The position numbers and the translations under genes are program-made. Below the pieces are notes generated by a model, which was not told the DNA's origin, did not search any database, and saw only the letters and a program-made list of their open reading frames with translations. Positions 40,381 through 49,288 of a stretch of 50,823 nucleotides of DNA are shown one piece after another (position 1 is the first letter of the stretch; each line of letters opens with the position of its first letter). The stretch comes from Enhydrobacter aerosaccus (GTDB lineage: Bacteria; Pseudomonadota; Alphaproteobacteria; Reyranellales; Reyranellaceae). The stretch is from NCBI GenBank assembly GCA_903915535.1, contig CAIWTJ010000072.1, forward strand, positions 1 through 50,823, read 5' to 3'.

Positions 40381-41931
40381 ATGGTCTGGCAACCGGAGAT
40401 GGACGAGCTGCGGCGGCGTCAGGAAATGACGAAGCGCATGGGCGGCGCAGACAAGGTGAAGCGCCAGCACGATGGCGGCCGCCTGACGGTGCGCGAGCGC
40501 ATCGACCGGCTGGTCGACAAGGACAGCTTCCGCGAGATCGGCTCGGTCGCCGGCATGGCCGAGTACGACGGCAAGAACGACCTGGTCGACCTCACGCCCG
40601 GCAATTCCGTGATGGGCCGCGCCAAGATCGACGGCCGGCACGTGGCGGTGACCGGCGACGACTTCACCGTGCGCGGCGGCTCGGCCGACGCCACCATCAA
40701 GGGCAAGGCGATCTTCATCGAGCGCTACGCCAACCAGTATCGCGTGCCGATCGTGCGCCTGATCGAGGGCTCAGGCGGCGGCGGCTCGGTCAAGACCATC
40801 GAGACCACCGGCCGCGCCAACGTGCCCGAGGTGAAGGGCTGGGAGTGGACGGTCGAGAACATGGGCATCGTGCCGACGGTCGGCCTTGGCCTCGGTTCCG
40901 TCGCGGGCCTTGGCGCCGCGCGGCTGGCCGCCACGCACTACTCGGTGATGGTGAAGGAAACCTCCGCGATGTTCGTGGCGGGTCCGCCCGTCGTGAACCG
41001 CCTCAGCGCCAAGCAGTACGACAAGCAGGAGCTGGGCGGCTGGGAGATCCATCTCCGCGCCGGCGCGATCGACGAGGCGGCGGACACGGAGGACGAAGCC
41101 TTCGCCCTCGCCCGCCGCTTTCTCTCCTACCTGCCGTCTTCCGTCTACGACACGCCGGCGCGCACGACGCCGACCGACGATCCCGCGCGCCGCGAGGAGT
41201 CGCTGTTCGAGGCGATCCCGCGCGACCTGCGCAAGGTCTACAAGATCCGTCCGCTGGTCGAGAAGATCGTCGACAAGGGCAGCTTCTTCGAGATGGGCAA
41301 GCTCTACGGCCGCTCCGTCGTGACGGCGTTCGCGCGCATCGACGGCTGGCCGGTCGCGGTCATGGCGAGCGACCCGATGTTCTACGGCGGCGGCTGGACG
41401 GCCGATGCCTGCCAGAAGGTCGCGCGCTTCGTCGACATGGCGGAGACATTCCATCTGCCGATCGTCTACTTCTGCGACTGCCCGGGCTTCCTGATCGGCC
41501 TGGAGGCGGAGAAGAGCGGCGTCATCCGCCAGGGCGTGCGCACCATGTCGGCGATGTTCCAGACCACCGTGCCGTGGTGCACCTTCATCATCCGCAATGC
41601 CTTCGGCGTGGCGGGTGCCGCGCACCAGAACGGCGCGCGGCTGAACTGGCGCTATGCCTGGCCGTCCGGCCGCTGGGGCTCCCTGCCCCTGGAGGGAGGC
41701 ATCGAGGCCGCGTACCGCGCCGATCTCGACGCCGCCCCCGACCGCAAGGCCAAGATGAGCGAGATCGAGGATCGCCTGAACAAGCTGCGCTCGCCCTTCC
41801 GCAGCGCCGAGTCGTTCTGGATCGAGGAGATCGTCGATCCGCGCGACACCCGCAAGATCCTCTGCGAGTTCGTCGACCTGGCGGCCCCGCTCCGCGGCAA
41901 CGGGCCCAGCAAACATGGGATGCGCCCGTAG
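40381..41931 (+). CDS. acyl-CoA carboxylase carboxyltransferase (beta) subunit
   Basis: The 516-residue protein is a biotin-dependent carboxyltransferase of the propionyl/methylcrotonyl-CoA carboxylase type. RLTVRERIDRLVDKDSFREI is the N-terminal motif. IVRLIEGSGGGGSVKT and GLGLGSVAGLGAARLAATHY form the acyl-CoA pocket; YFCDCPGFLIGLEAEKSGVI and AFGVAGAAHQNGARLNWRYA form the biotin half. Carboxylase partners (biotin carboxylase and carrier) are not adjacent, so its acyl-CoA specificity is open. A GGGAGG site precedes ATG 40381. It is divergent from the Bug receptor, with 161 bp between. Confidence 0.9.
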   Translation: MVWQPEMDELRRRQEMTKRMGGADKVKRQHDGGRLTVRERIDRLVDKDSFREIGSVAGMAEYDGKNDLVDLTPGNSVMGRAKIDGRHVAVTGDDFTVRGGSADATIKGKAIFIERYANQYRVPIVRLIEGSGGGGSVKTIETTGRANVPEVKGWEWTVENMGIVPTVGLGLGSVAGLGAARLAATHYSVMVKETSAMFVAGPPVVNRLSAKQYDKQELGGWEIHLRAGAIDEAADTEDEAFALARRFLSYLPSSVYDTPARTTPTDDPARREESLFEAIPRDLRKVYKIRPLVEKIVDKGSFFEMGKLYGRSVVTAFARIDGWPVAVMASDPMFYGGGWTADACQKVARFVDMAETFHLPIVYFCDCPGFLIGLEAEKSGVIRQGVRTMSAMFQTTVPWCTFIIRNAFGVAGAAHQNGARLNWRYAWPSGRWGSLPLEGGIEAAYRADLDAAPDRKAKMSEIEDRLNKLRSPFRSAESFWIEEIVDPRDTRKILCEFVDLAAPLRGNGPSKHGMRP

Positions 41932-41979
41932 CGGAACTGTGACAGGACACTGGCCACACCGATCATTTTGGAGAGCCAG

Positions 41980-42198
41980 ATGGCCAAGAAGCCTGGAACC
42001 GGGCGCGGCCCGGAATACGTCCTGTTCAACGTCACCTACGAAGACGGCTCGCAACGCTCGAACCGCCGCGTGACGACCGACGAAGCCGCGGGCGGCGACG
42101 CCGTGGTGAAGGCCGCCCTCGAGCAGCAGGACCGCGACATCGCCGAGAAGTCCGGCAAGCCGCCGCTTGCGATCAAGGGCATCGTGCGGGTGGGCTAG
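41980..42198 (+). CDS. small hypothetical protein
   Basis: This 72-residue soluble protein (starting MAKKPGTGRGPEYVLFNVTY) has predicted short strands and a helix (GGDAVVKAALEQQDRDIAEK) and a basic, glycine-rich start. I do not recognise a family. ATG 41980 follows TTGGAGAGCC with good spacing; an ATG 12 bp earlier overlaps that site and is less likely. It lies 48 bp after the carboxyltransferase gene and converges on the LLM gene with 8 bp between stops. Codon use matches neighbours, so it is probably a real gene. Confidence 0.6.
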   Translation: MAKKPGTGRGPEYVLFNVTYEDGSQRSNRRVTTDEAAGGDAVVKAALEQQDRDIAEKSGKPPLAIKGIVRVG

Positions 42199-42206
42199 CA
42201 CGGCGG

Positions 42207-43523
42207 TCAGTCGTGCAGATGCTCCCGTAGCGTCCGGCCGGTGTACTCGGTGCGGAACAGGCCGCGCCGCTGCAGCTCCGGCACGACGGCGCGGGCGAAC
42301 TGCTCCCAGGTGCCGGGAAACACCGTCGGCGTCAGGATGAAGCCGTCACAGGCACGGCTCTCGAAATAATCCTGGAGCTGGTCGGCCACCGACTCGGGCG
42401 TGCCCACGATCTGCGGGCAGAGCTCGCTGGTGGCGAAGCGCTTGGCCGCCTCGCCCAGCGTCAGGCCCTGCGACTTGGTGCCCTGCAGGATGACCTCGAA
42501 CGAGCCGCGGGCGCCCGCCTCGACCTCGATGTTCTCGAGCGGCTGGTCGAGCCGGTACTTAGACAGGTCGACGCCGATGTGCGTCGAGACCAGCGCCAGC
42601 GCCACCTCGGGATCGACCATCTCGTTGATATAGGCCTGCTTCTCGCGCGCGATCGACTCGGTCTCGCCGATGATCGGATCGACCGACGGCAGCACGTTGC
42701 AGTCCTCCGGCGCGCGCCCGGCCTTGGCCACGCGCCCCTTGATGTCCGCATAGAAGGCCTGCATGTCGGGCTTGGAGTACTGCAGCGTGAAGATCATCTC
42801 CGACCAGCGGGCGGCGAACTCGCGGCCGCGGTCGGAAGCGCCCGCCTGCATGATCACGGGATGCCCCTGCGGGCTCCTCGGCACGGTGAGCGGCCCGCGC
42901 GTCTTGATCCATTTGCCGGCGTAATCGACGTAGTGCACTTTCGAGGGATCGGCGAAGACACCGCTTTTCTTGTCGACGATCAGCGCGCCGGGCTCCCAGC
43001 TCTCCCACAGCCGGAAGCACGCCTCCATCACCTCGTCGGCGCGGTCGTAGCGCACGTTGCGCGGCGGCAGCTCGTCCTGGCCGAAGTTGCGCGCCTCGAG
43101 GTTGCTGATCGAGGACACGACGTTCCACGCCATGCGGCCCTTGCTGAGATGGTCGAGCGTGCCCAGCGTGCGCGCGATCTGGTAGGGATTGTGGAAGGTC
43201 GTCGACATCGTGGCGCCGAGGCCGATGTGCTCGGTCACGCGCGCCATCACCGCCAGCACCGGCAGCGGATCGAGGAAGCCCATTTGCCCGCCGCCCTTCA
43301 GGATGGCGTCGAAGCTGCCGCGGTAGTTGTCGAAGAGGCCCAGCGTATCGGCGAAGAACAGGCAGTCGAACTTGCCCTTCTCGAGCACGCGCGCGACATG
43401 CTCGTACCAGGCCGGGTCGAGGAAATCGTTGTCGGTCTCGGGATGCCGCCACATGCCGTGGTGATGGGCGGTCGGCCCGGTCTTGAGGAACGCCACCAGG
43501 CGCATCTTGCGTGTCTTGCTCAC
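42207..43523 (-). CDS. LLM-class flavin-dependent monooxygenase (NtaA/SnaA/DszA type)
   Basis: The 438-residue protein is a bacterial luciferase-like monooxygenase using reduced FMN. It shows RLVAFLKTGPTAHHHGMWRH, FDCLFFADTLGLFDNYRGS, the segment HIGLGATMSTTFHNPYQIAR, LDHLSKGRMAWNVVSS, and QGHPVIMQAGASDRGREFAA. These are the marks of the NtaA/SnaA/DszA subgroup, which attacks sulfur or nitrogen compounds. I take GTG 43523 as start because GGAGAGCAGG lies just upstream and relatives begin here; the open frame continues 48 codons without similarity. No reductase partner gene is adjacent. The substrate is unknown. Confidence 0.88.
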   Translation of the reverse strand: MSKTRKMRLVAFLKTGPTAHHHGMWRHPETDNDFLDPAWYEHVARVLEKGKFDCLFFADTLGLFDNYRGSFDAILKGGGQMGFLDPLPVLAVMARVTEHIGLGATMSTTFHNPYQIARTLGTLDHLSKGRMAWNVVSSISNLEARNFGQDELPPRNVRYDRADEVMEACFRLWESWEPGALIVDKKSGVFADPSKVHYVDYAGKWIKTRGPLTVPRSPQGHPVIMQAGASDRGREFAARWSEMIFTLQYSKPDMQAFYADIKGRVAKAGRAPEDCNVLPSVDPIIGETESIAREKQAYINEMVDPEVALALVSTHIGVDLSKYRLDQPLENIEVEAGARGSFEVILQGTKSQGLTLGEAAKRFATSELCPQIVGTPESVADQLQDYFESRACDGFILTPTVFPGTWEQFARAVVPELQRRGLFRTEYTGRTLREHLHD

Positions 43524-43790
43524 CCTGCTCTCCGAATCCTTTTCGTAAACGGGAATGTAGCCGGATGCCGTCCAGTAGGGGGTCTTCAGCATCACCAGTT
43601 CGATGGAACCCAAGCTTGGGGGAATTGCAACTGCAAAGCCCGCTGGAAGATGGCGCCCCAAAATCAATATTCTTCCACGCGTAGCTCAAGCACTCCAATC
43701 TCAGGTTGTATCCCGGCAAGAGCACTGCTACCATATCAGAGTACGTGCCCGCGGGGAGAGAGTCGGCGAGTACGCGAGGGGGACAACTAT

Positions 43791-44738
43791 ATGTCTGCAA
43801 AATCGGTGCTCGCAGTCGCGAGCATGCTTGCATTGACCGCGTGCGGCATTGCCAGGGACCAGCTCAGTTCAGGTAGCGTCACGGTCCAGGGAGTCCAACC
43901 TACTCTGGAACAGATCAGTGCGCGATCGACGCAGGCGGCGCAGAACGACTTCATCGCGACGCTCATCGAGAATTCGGGCGTGGACCAGTCGCAGACGCCC
44001 TCTGGTAATCTGCGGCCAACGAACAGCGCCGAATGGAGCGTGGTCGCCAAACAAGGCGTCTATGAGATCAGCCGCCAGTGCGATCAGTATCTCTACGTCT
44101 TGTTCCGCTTCAATCGGAATCAATCGGCGATAAGACAGGGCCTGTCGGCTGTCGGAGCCGGCACGGCGACCATCCTCGGGCTTTCAGGAGTTGCCGCTGG
44201 CCCTATCGCGATCACGGCTGCCGCGTTCGGCCTGACGGCGAGCTTGTTCGATGCCAGCGTAACCTCAGTCTTGTTCACGCTCGAGCCATCGGCGTTGCGA
44301 AATGTCGTCCTGCAGGGTCAGCAGAGATACTTGAAGAAAACCGACTTCACGCAGATCCGGTCTCGTCCCGACGCCCTGATCGCCCTTCAGGGATATCTCA
44401 ACCAGTGCACTCCGGCGGCGATCGAAGCAAACGTCAACCGGTCTGCGAGCGGCGCATCGTCCGTCAGCTCGACGGATGATGCCCAGGCGGACGACGCGGC
44501 GGTCCTGGCAGGGCCTGCGAGCGTCCTCATAACGACCTACGGCCCCGACCTGAACACGCCGATACTGCGCGCCTTCCTTTTCCCGAGCGGAACCCTCAAC
44601 TCCGCCAACCAGACCGCGCTGCTGGCGGCAATGCAGCGGGCTGGCGTGACAAACGTCAGCCCTGTCTTGTTCACGAATTCCGCCAGATACAAGTCGCAAC
44701 GCGCGGCGGTCGTGAAAGATCTTGGCTTGTCCAACTAG
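43791..44738 (+). CDS. lipoprotein with central hydrophobic segment, unknown family
   Basis: This 315-residue protein begins with a type II signal peptide ending in the lipobox LTACG (Cys18), so it is a lipoprotein. Residues about 125-170 contain a long Ala/Gly-rich hydrophobic stretch (TATILGLSGVAAGPIAITAA) that could enter or cross a membrane as a hairpin. The C-terminal part (STDDAQADDAAVL onward) is polar. A GCGAGGGGGAC site precedes ATG 43791. I recognise no named family. The next gene, a muramidase, starts 10 bp after its stop, so the two are certainly close partners in expression. Base composition is lower in GC than the flanks, which hints at transfer. Confidence 0.75.
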   Translation: MSAKSVLAVASMLALTACGIARDQLSSGSVTVQGVQPTLEQISARSTQAAQNDFIATLIENSGVDQSQTPSGNLRPTNSAEWSVVAKQGVYEISRQCDQYLYVLFRFNRNQSAIRQGLSAVGAGTATILGLSGVAAGPIAITAAAFGLTASLFDASVTSVLFTLEPSALRNVVLQGQQRYLKKTDFTQIRSRPDALIALQGYLNQCTPAAIEANVNRSASGASSVSSTDDAQADDAAVLAGPASVLITTYGPDLNTPILRAFLFPSGTLNSANQTALLAAMQRAGVTNVSPVLFTNSARYKSQRAAVVKDLGLSN

Positions 44739-44748
44739 GGAATCACCG

Positions 44749-45540
44749 ATGCCACGTACCGAGATAATGCAGGATGTCGACAACGACGCGGTTGCACAGA
44801 TCGTTTCGGACGCCAAAGCAGAAGGTGCCCTCAGCGTCACTGTCGTCGACCAAGGCGATGGCAAGAGCACCATCACGATGGTATGGCCGGATGCGCCCGT
44901 ATCAAACACGGCTAAGACGGCGATATCGTCCGGAAGCAGCGCCACGATCACCACAGTCCCGACCGCCAGCAGCGACGTCGGCTCGATGGACGCTATCGCT
45001 AAGCGCCTGCAATGCGACGTTGCCGCAGTCCGCGCCGTCGCTGCAGTAGAGAGCTCCGGAACCTATTTTTGGACGATCGCCGGCCAGCAAAAGCCGCCAA
45101 TCCGACTGGAAGCGCATATCTTCGGACGCCTCACGAACTATCAATACAACGATAGCCACCCAACCATCTCTTGCACCAATTGGACACCTAGTCTGGCCGC
45201 AACGACGTTTGCAGGTGCCTATCAACAATATGCCCAAGCCTCCGCACTGAATGCCAACGCCGCGATGCAAGCCTGTTCCTGGGGCGCCTTCCAGATCATG
45301 GGAGACAACTGGCAGTCTCTTGGCTATCCGAGTGTCGAGACCATGGTCGACAACATGCAGACTCAGGCTGGGCAAATCGACGCGTTCATTCGGTTCATCG
45401 AAACCCAGAACAACCAGTTGGCGCCGGCGCTGCGCGCCCACGACTGGAGCACCTTTGCCAGACTCTACAATGGTCCGGCCAATGTGAACGTGTATTCGAG
45501 CAAGATGGCCGCAGCTTACATGTCGTTCTCGGGAAGCTGA
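44749..45540 (+). CDS. N-acetylmuramidase domain protein (phage-endolysin type)
   Basis: The 263-residue protein has a C-terminal N-acetylmuramidase domain (PF11860 type) from about residue 80. The catalytic Glu is Glu101 (RAVAAVESSG), and Glu121 in PIRLEAHIFGRL matches the family F-E-x-H element. Further motifs are CSWGAFQIMGDNWQSLGYPS and FARLYNGPANVNVY. The first 78 residues are polar and strand-rich (ALSVTVVDQGDGKSTITMVW) and of unknown role. There is no signal peptide or membrane segment, so export would need a holin, a secretion system or lysis. It follows the lipoprotein gene by 10 bp. It cleaves the glycan strand of peptidoglycan by family precedent. Confidence 0.82.
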   Translation: MPRTEIMQDVDNDAVAQIVSDAKAEGALSVTVVDQGDGKSTITMVWPDAPVSNTAKTAISSGSSATITTVPTASSDVGSMDAIAKRLQCDVAAVRAVAAVESSGTYFWTIAGQQKPPIRLEAHIFGRLTNYQYNDSHPTISCTNWTPSLAATTFAGAYQQYAQASALNANAAMQACSWGAFQIMGDNWQSLGYPSVETMVDNMQTQAGQIDAFIRFIETQNNQLAPALRAHDWSTFARLYNGPANVNVYSSKMAAAYMSFSGS

Positions 45541-45608
45541 TCCTCCTTGCAATAAGTCCGGCTACCGCATGCCTGTTCGTACGCTATCGATGAGACACGA
45601 GACAGCCT

Positions 45609-46985
45609 TTAGTCGCGCCAGGCGTAGCCGTAGAGATGGGGCAGGGTTCCGCAGGCGGGGTCGAACGGCCACTCGTCGCGGAAGTTCGGGCCGGCGACGA
45701 CGATCGCGTCGGACTGGCGGGTGCGCAGCGTCGCGCTCAGCGCCGGCAGGCTCCATTCCTGCGTGAACAGGTAATTCGGCCACACGTTCATCGGCAGGCT
45801 TGCCTCCTTCACGATCCCGGTGTGCGAGACCACGACGCCCCGCAGCAATCCCAGGTAGCCTCTCCACATGTGGGTGAGCGAGAGATCGGGCATGGCGGCG
45901 GCCAGCACCAGCACGCAGGTCGAGGCCGCGAGCCGCCTGCCGACCTCGGGCCGGCGCAGGATCTCGAGCAGGGCCAGCCGGCTGCCGGCGAACGCGACAT
46001 GGATCCACATCGCCGCCAGCAGCGCCCACAGCACGCAGCCCGCGGCGGTGCGCGCCACATAGTGCGCCGGCGGAAACAGGAACGCCTCGGGCCGGATCGG
46101 CCGCAGCCACGGCACGATCACCAGCAACAGCGCGATCAGTCCGATCAGCACCGCCGGCGCGCGGCCGAGCAGCCAGCGCGGCCACACCAGGCACGCCGCC
46201 GCGAACAGGCCGAGGCCGGCCAGCGGGATGACGAACTGCAGGTTCTCCCAGAAGTCCGCGACCGCGGCGCGCACCAGCACGAAGTGCGGATGGTGCCAGT
46301 AGACCGCCATGGTGATGCCCGACACCAGCGCGCCGCCCACGAAGGCGAGCGCCGCAATCGTGCCGACCAGGCGCGCGATGTCGTCGGGATCCTGCTCATG
46401 GCCCTCATCCGGCCGACGCCGCCATGTCGACCACAGGACCGCCACGGCGATCAGCGGCCCGAGATAGACCATCGCCTCGTACGACCTGAGGCAGAGCACT
46501 CCCAGGAGCAGCAGCATCATACCGTCCCGCCGGCGGCCGTCGGAGGTCAGCACGATCGCCATCGCAGCCGTCACCGCGGCGTAGGCGGCGTTGTACTCGC
46601 CGATGATGAAGAACGACGTCGGCAGATAGACGGCGGCCACGATCGCGAGAACGATCGCCAGCAGCAGCCCGTCGCCGCGCACGCGGGCCATCGCGAGGTG
46701 ATAGAGCCCGGCCGGCAGCGCGAACAGGGCCGCCGACTGGATCATGGCCAGCAGCTTGAGGTCGACGACGCCCAGCCGCGCGGCGAGCAGCACCGGCAGC
46801 TGCGTCACGTAGCCGACATGGGCGCGCGCGGGATAGAAATCGTGGAACTTGTCGAGATCGACGATGTTCACGAGGAATGCCGCGCCATCCCAGAACAGGC
46901 CGCGGCAGGCGTAGCTGTTCCAGGCAGCCAGCGCCCACAGCACCAGCACGGCGCCGCGATAGACGATGGGAGCGGACGCGTTCAT
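45609..46985 (-). CDS. polytopic membrane protein, tandem paralogue 1
   Basis: This 458-residue protein has about ten or eleven hydrophobic segments and a soluble C-terminal tail of about 90 residues. The N-terminus reads VLWALAAWNSYACRGLFWDG, strongly like the neighbouring paralogue, and SFFIIGEYNAAYA and LRSYEAMVYLGPLIA are shared positions. Multi-span proteins with a short first loop containing acidic residues and a C-terminal periplasmic domain can be GT-C glycosyltransferases, but I cannot assign this with confidence. The start ATG 46985 overlaps the stop of the upstream paralogue (ATGA), so the pair is coupled. Confidence 0.75.
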   Translation of the reverse strand: MNASAPIVYRGAVLVLWALAAWNSYACRGLFWDGAAFLVNIVDLDKFHDFYPARAHVGYVTQLPVLLAARLGVVDLKLLAMIQSAALFALPAGLYHLAMARVRGDGLLLAIVLAIVAAVYLPTSFFIIGEYNAAYAAVTAAMAIVLTSDGRRRDGMMLLLLGVLCLRSYEAMVYLGPLIAVAVLWSTWRRRPDEGHEQDPDDIARLVGTIAALAFVGGALVSGITMAVYWHHPHFVLVRAAVADFWENLQFVIPLAGLGLFAAACLVWPRWLLGRAPAVLIGLIALLLVIVPWLRPIRPEAFLFPPAHYVARTAAGCVLWALLAAMWIHVAFAGSRLALLEILRRPEVGRRLAASTCVLVLAAAMPDLSLTHMWRGYLGLLRGVVVSHTGIVKEASLPMNVWPNYLFTQEWSLPALSATLRTRQSDAIVVAGPNFRDEWPFDPACGTLPHLYGYAWRD

Positions 46986-48352
46986 TGCCGCCAGTAGAAG
47001 CGGCCCATGTTGGGCGGCTCTTCGGGCTGGAACGGCACCCATTCGCCGTAATAGGCCTTGGGCGGCAGGATGATGCCGTCGGCATCGCTGCCGCGCACCG
47101 CCAGCGTCTGGGTCGACATCACCCAGTCCTCGACCAGCAGGATGTCGGGCCACCGGGAGAGCTTCGTTTCCTCGAAGGGAATGATGCCGCCGCGGCGGAT
47201 CTCCGCCCGCGTGTCGTCGACGAAGGTGGTCCAGCTCTGCGACAGGAAGATGTCGGACGGCAGGACGGCCAGCGGCATCAGGCAGGCGAAGGCCAGGAAG
47301 CGCCGCGCGGCGGGCGGCTGGTGCAGCACGACCATCGCCTTCAGCCGCACGTGCAGGCCGGAGCGGTAGAACCAGGCCGCCATGAGAATGGCGCACACCA
47401 CCATGCCGCCCATCACGCGCGAGACATATTGCGACTTGGCGAGCGGGCGGATCAGCGTGTCGCCGAACGCCAGCAGCGGCGACAGCACCAGGATGCCGAG
47501 CCCGATCGCGGCCCAGCGGTAGGGCCTGATGGTCGCGAGATCGGCCGGCCGCACCAGCGCCCACACCACGATCACGAGCGCGGGGCCGAAGACGAAGTCG
47601 AACTGCATGTTGTGCCAGAAGTTCCGGGCCTGCTGCAGCGTGTCGTCGAGATGCAGCGCCGACAGCGCATTGAACGGACGCACGATCGAATCGTAGGCGA
47701 CCCAGGTTCCGGCGGCGAAGAACGCCGCGGCCAGTAGATAGAGGAATGCCGCCGCGAGCTCGCGCGCGGGCGCCCCGCGCGCGCTGAGGCGAACCCGCCA
47801 CAGGGTCATCGCGATCAGCAGGGGACCGACATAGACCATGGCCTCGTAGATGCGGATCGAGAAGGCGCCCAGCACCGCCAGCAGGACGCCCTCGCCCAGC
47901 TTCAGCCGCTCGGTGGTCAGCATGGTGATGCCGATGAACGTCGCGAAGGCGTAGAGCGTGTTGTACTCGCCCACGATGAAGAACGAGACCGGCAGGAACA
48001 CGATGGCGATGATGGCGATGACCACCGCCAGCAGGACCGGATCGCGGCGCGCCCGGTAAAGGGCGGCGGTATAGAAGATCGTGGGCAGGCCGAAGAAGCC
48101 CAGCGACAGCAGCCGGCCCAGCCAGTGCAGGTCGGTGACCCCCAGGATCACCGCCGTCATGACCGGGATCTGGCCCGCGATCATGGCGTAGATGCGCGGC
48201 GGGTAGAAATAGAAGAACCACTCGTAGGCCGCGATCTGCACGAGGAACGCAAAGCCGTCGACGAACAGCCCACGGCAGATCCAGCTGTGCCAGAGCGCCA
48301 GCGCCCAGATCAGGCAGATTGCAGCTCGGTAAGCGAACGTATTGGAGGGCAT
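46982..48352 (-). CDS. polytopic membrane protein, tandem paralogue 2
   Basis: This 456-residue membrane protein matches the preceding paralogue in length, topology and several motifs: ICLIWALALWHSWICRGLFV, DGFAFLVQI, FYPPRIYAMIAGQIPV, VSFFIVGEYNTLYAF and SIRIYEAMVYVGPLLIAM. The tail after the last helix contains FVDDTRAEIRRGGIIPFEET and SDADGIILPPKAYYGEW, as the periplasmic end of the other also has a Trp/Tyr-rich close. A GGAGGGC precedes ATG 48352. The two genes appear to have arisen by tandem duplication and then diverged widely. Function unknown; divergent from two methyltransferase genes. Confidence 0.75.
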   Translation of the reverse strand: MPSNTFAYRAAICLIWALALWHSWICRGLFVDGFAFLVQIAAYEWFFYFYPPRIYAMIAGQIPVMTAVILGVTDLHWLGRLLSLGFFGLPTIFYTAALYRARRDPVLLAVVIAIIAIVFLPVSFFIVGEYNTLYAFATFIGITMLTTERLKLGEGVLLAVLGAFSIRIYEAMVYVGPLLIAMTLWRVRLSARGAPARELAAAFLYLLAAAFFAAGTWVAYDSIVRPFNALSALHLDDTLQQARNFWHNMQFDFVFGPALVIVVWALVRPADLATIRPYRWAAIGLGILVLSPLLAFGDTLIRPLAKSQYVSRVMGGMVVCAILMAAWFYRSGLHVRLKAMVVLHQPPAARRFLAFACLMPLAVLPSDIFLSQSWTTFVDDTRAEIRRGGIIPFEETKLSRWPDILLVEDWVMSTQTLAVRGSDADGIILPPKAYYGEWVPFQPEEPPNMGRFYWRQ

Positions 48353-48469
48353 CGGGCGGTCTGTCGGGGTTACAGGAGGCCCGGGAGGGGCGCAAGATAT
48401 ATGCGTCCGATGGGCTGGCTTGCAGCGTCGATGGGGCGCTGTTAGCAAGGCGCCGCAAACGAGGATCAA

Positions 48470-49288
48470 ATGCTCAGTTGGGAAAAGATCGACGCCATTC
48501 CAGGCTGGTTCATGTTCCAGTCCTACTGCGTCTGGCGCGCCCTGCTCGACCAGCAGGCCGGAACCCCCGGTGACCTGTTCGAAATCGGCGTCTGGCGCGG
48601 CCGCTCGGCCTCGGTCCTGGCGAATTACCGCAAGGGCGACGAAAAGCTCTACCTGTGCGATCTCAGGCTGGAGGAAGGCCCCGTCCGTGCCGCCATCCAG
48701 TCGACCGGGATCGAGCCTGCAAATATCGTGGGCCTCTCGGGTCCGTCGGTCGACCTGCCGGCCAAGCTCGACCTCAAGGCGATGCACCACAGCGTGCGCT
48801 GGTTCCACATCGACGGCGAGCACACCGGCACCGCGGTCTACCGCGAGCTCGAGTTCGCCAACCAGATCGTCAATCCCCAGGGCATCGTGGTGATCGACGA
48901 CTTCTTCTCGCCGCGCTATCCCGCGAACACGACCGAAGTCATCCGCTACATGGAGAAAAACCCGTTCCACTTCCGCCTGCTCGCGGTCGGGTTCAACAAG
49001 GGCTACCTGTGCCGCCCCGAGGCACTGCCGAAGTACATGGACTTCATGGCCTCGGGCATGTCGGCGGCGCTGCTGCGCTACGGCGCCAAGACCACGATCT
49101 TCAAGACCACCGGCCCGTGGGACACCGATGCGGTCGGCATCACCGAGTTCGTGCCGGACGCGGGGCCCATCGCCGGCACCGACAACGAGCCGCAGCGCTG
49201 GCACATGATGCGCACGAAGCACGTATGGGGACCGATGCGTCACCTGCAGAACGGCTTCCGCATGCTGAAGCACGCGCTGGGTAAGTAA
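48470..49288 (+). CDS. class I SAM-dependent methyltransferase (Methyltransf_24-like)
   Basis: The 272-residue protein has the motif I strand DLFEIGVWRGRSASVLANYR (E-x-G-x-x-x-G), an acidic motif II (YLCDLRLEEG), and the segments WFHIDGEHTGTAVYRELEFA and IVVIDDFFSPRYP. H-I-D-G-x-H and V-I-D-D are typical of the TylF/Methyltransf_24 and class I methyltransferases acting on sugars or small metabolites. The metal-ligand-like Asp pair in the last motif fits that group. A GAGGA site precedes ATG 48470. The stop is followed without a gap by the next methyltransferase gene. The acceptor is unknown. Confidence 0.83.
   Translation: MLSWEKIDAIPGWFMFQSYCVWRALLDQQAGTPGDLFEIGVWRGRSASVLANYRKGDEKLYLCDLRLEEGPVRAAIQSTGIEPANIVGLSGPSVDLPAKLDLKAMHHSVRWFHIDGEHTGTAVYRELEFANQIVNPQGIVVIDDFFSPRYPANTTEVIRYMEKNPFHFRLLAVGFNKGYLCRPEALPKYMDFMASGMSAALLRYGAKTTIFKTTGPWDTDAVGITEFVPDAGPIAGTDNEPQRWHMMRTKHVWGPMRHLQNGFRMLKHALGK

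Noticed and set aside
43524..43667. N-terminal extension of the LLM monooxygenase
   Set aside because: No similarity to the family in the added residues and a good ribosome site is just before GTG 43523.
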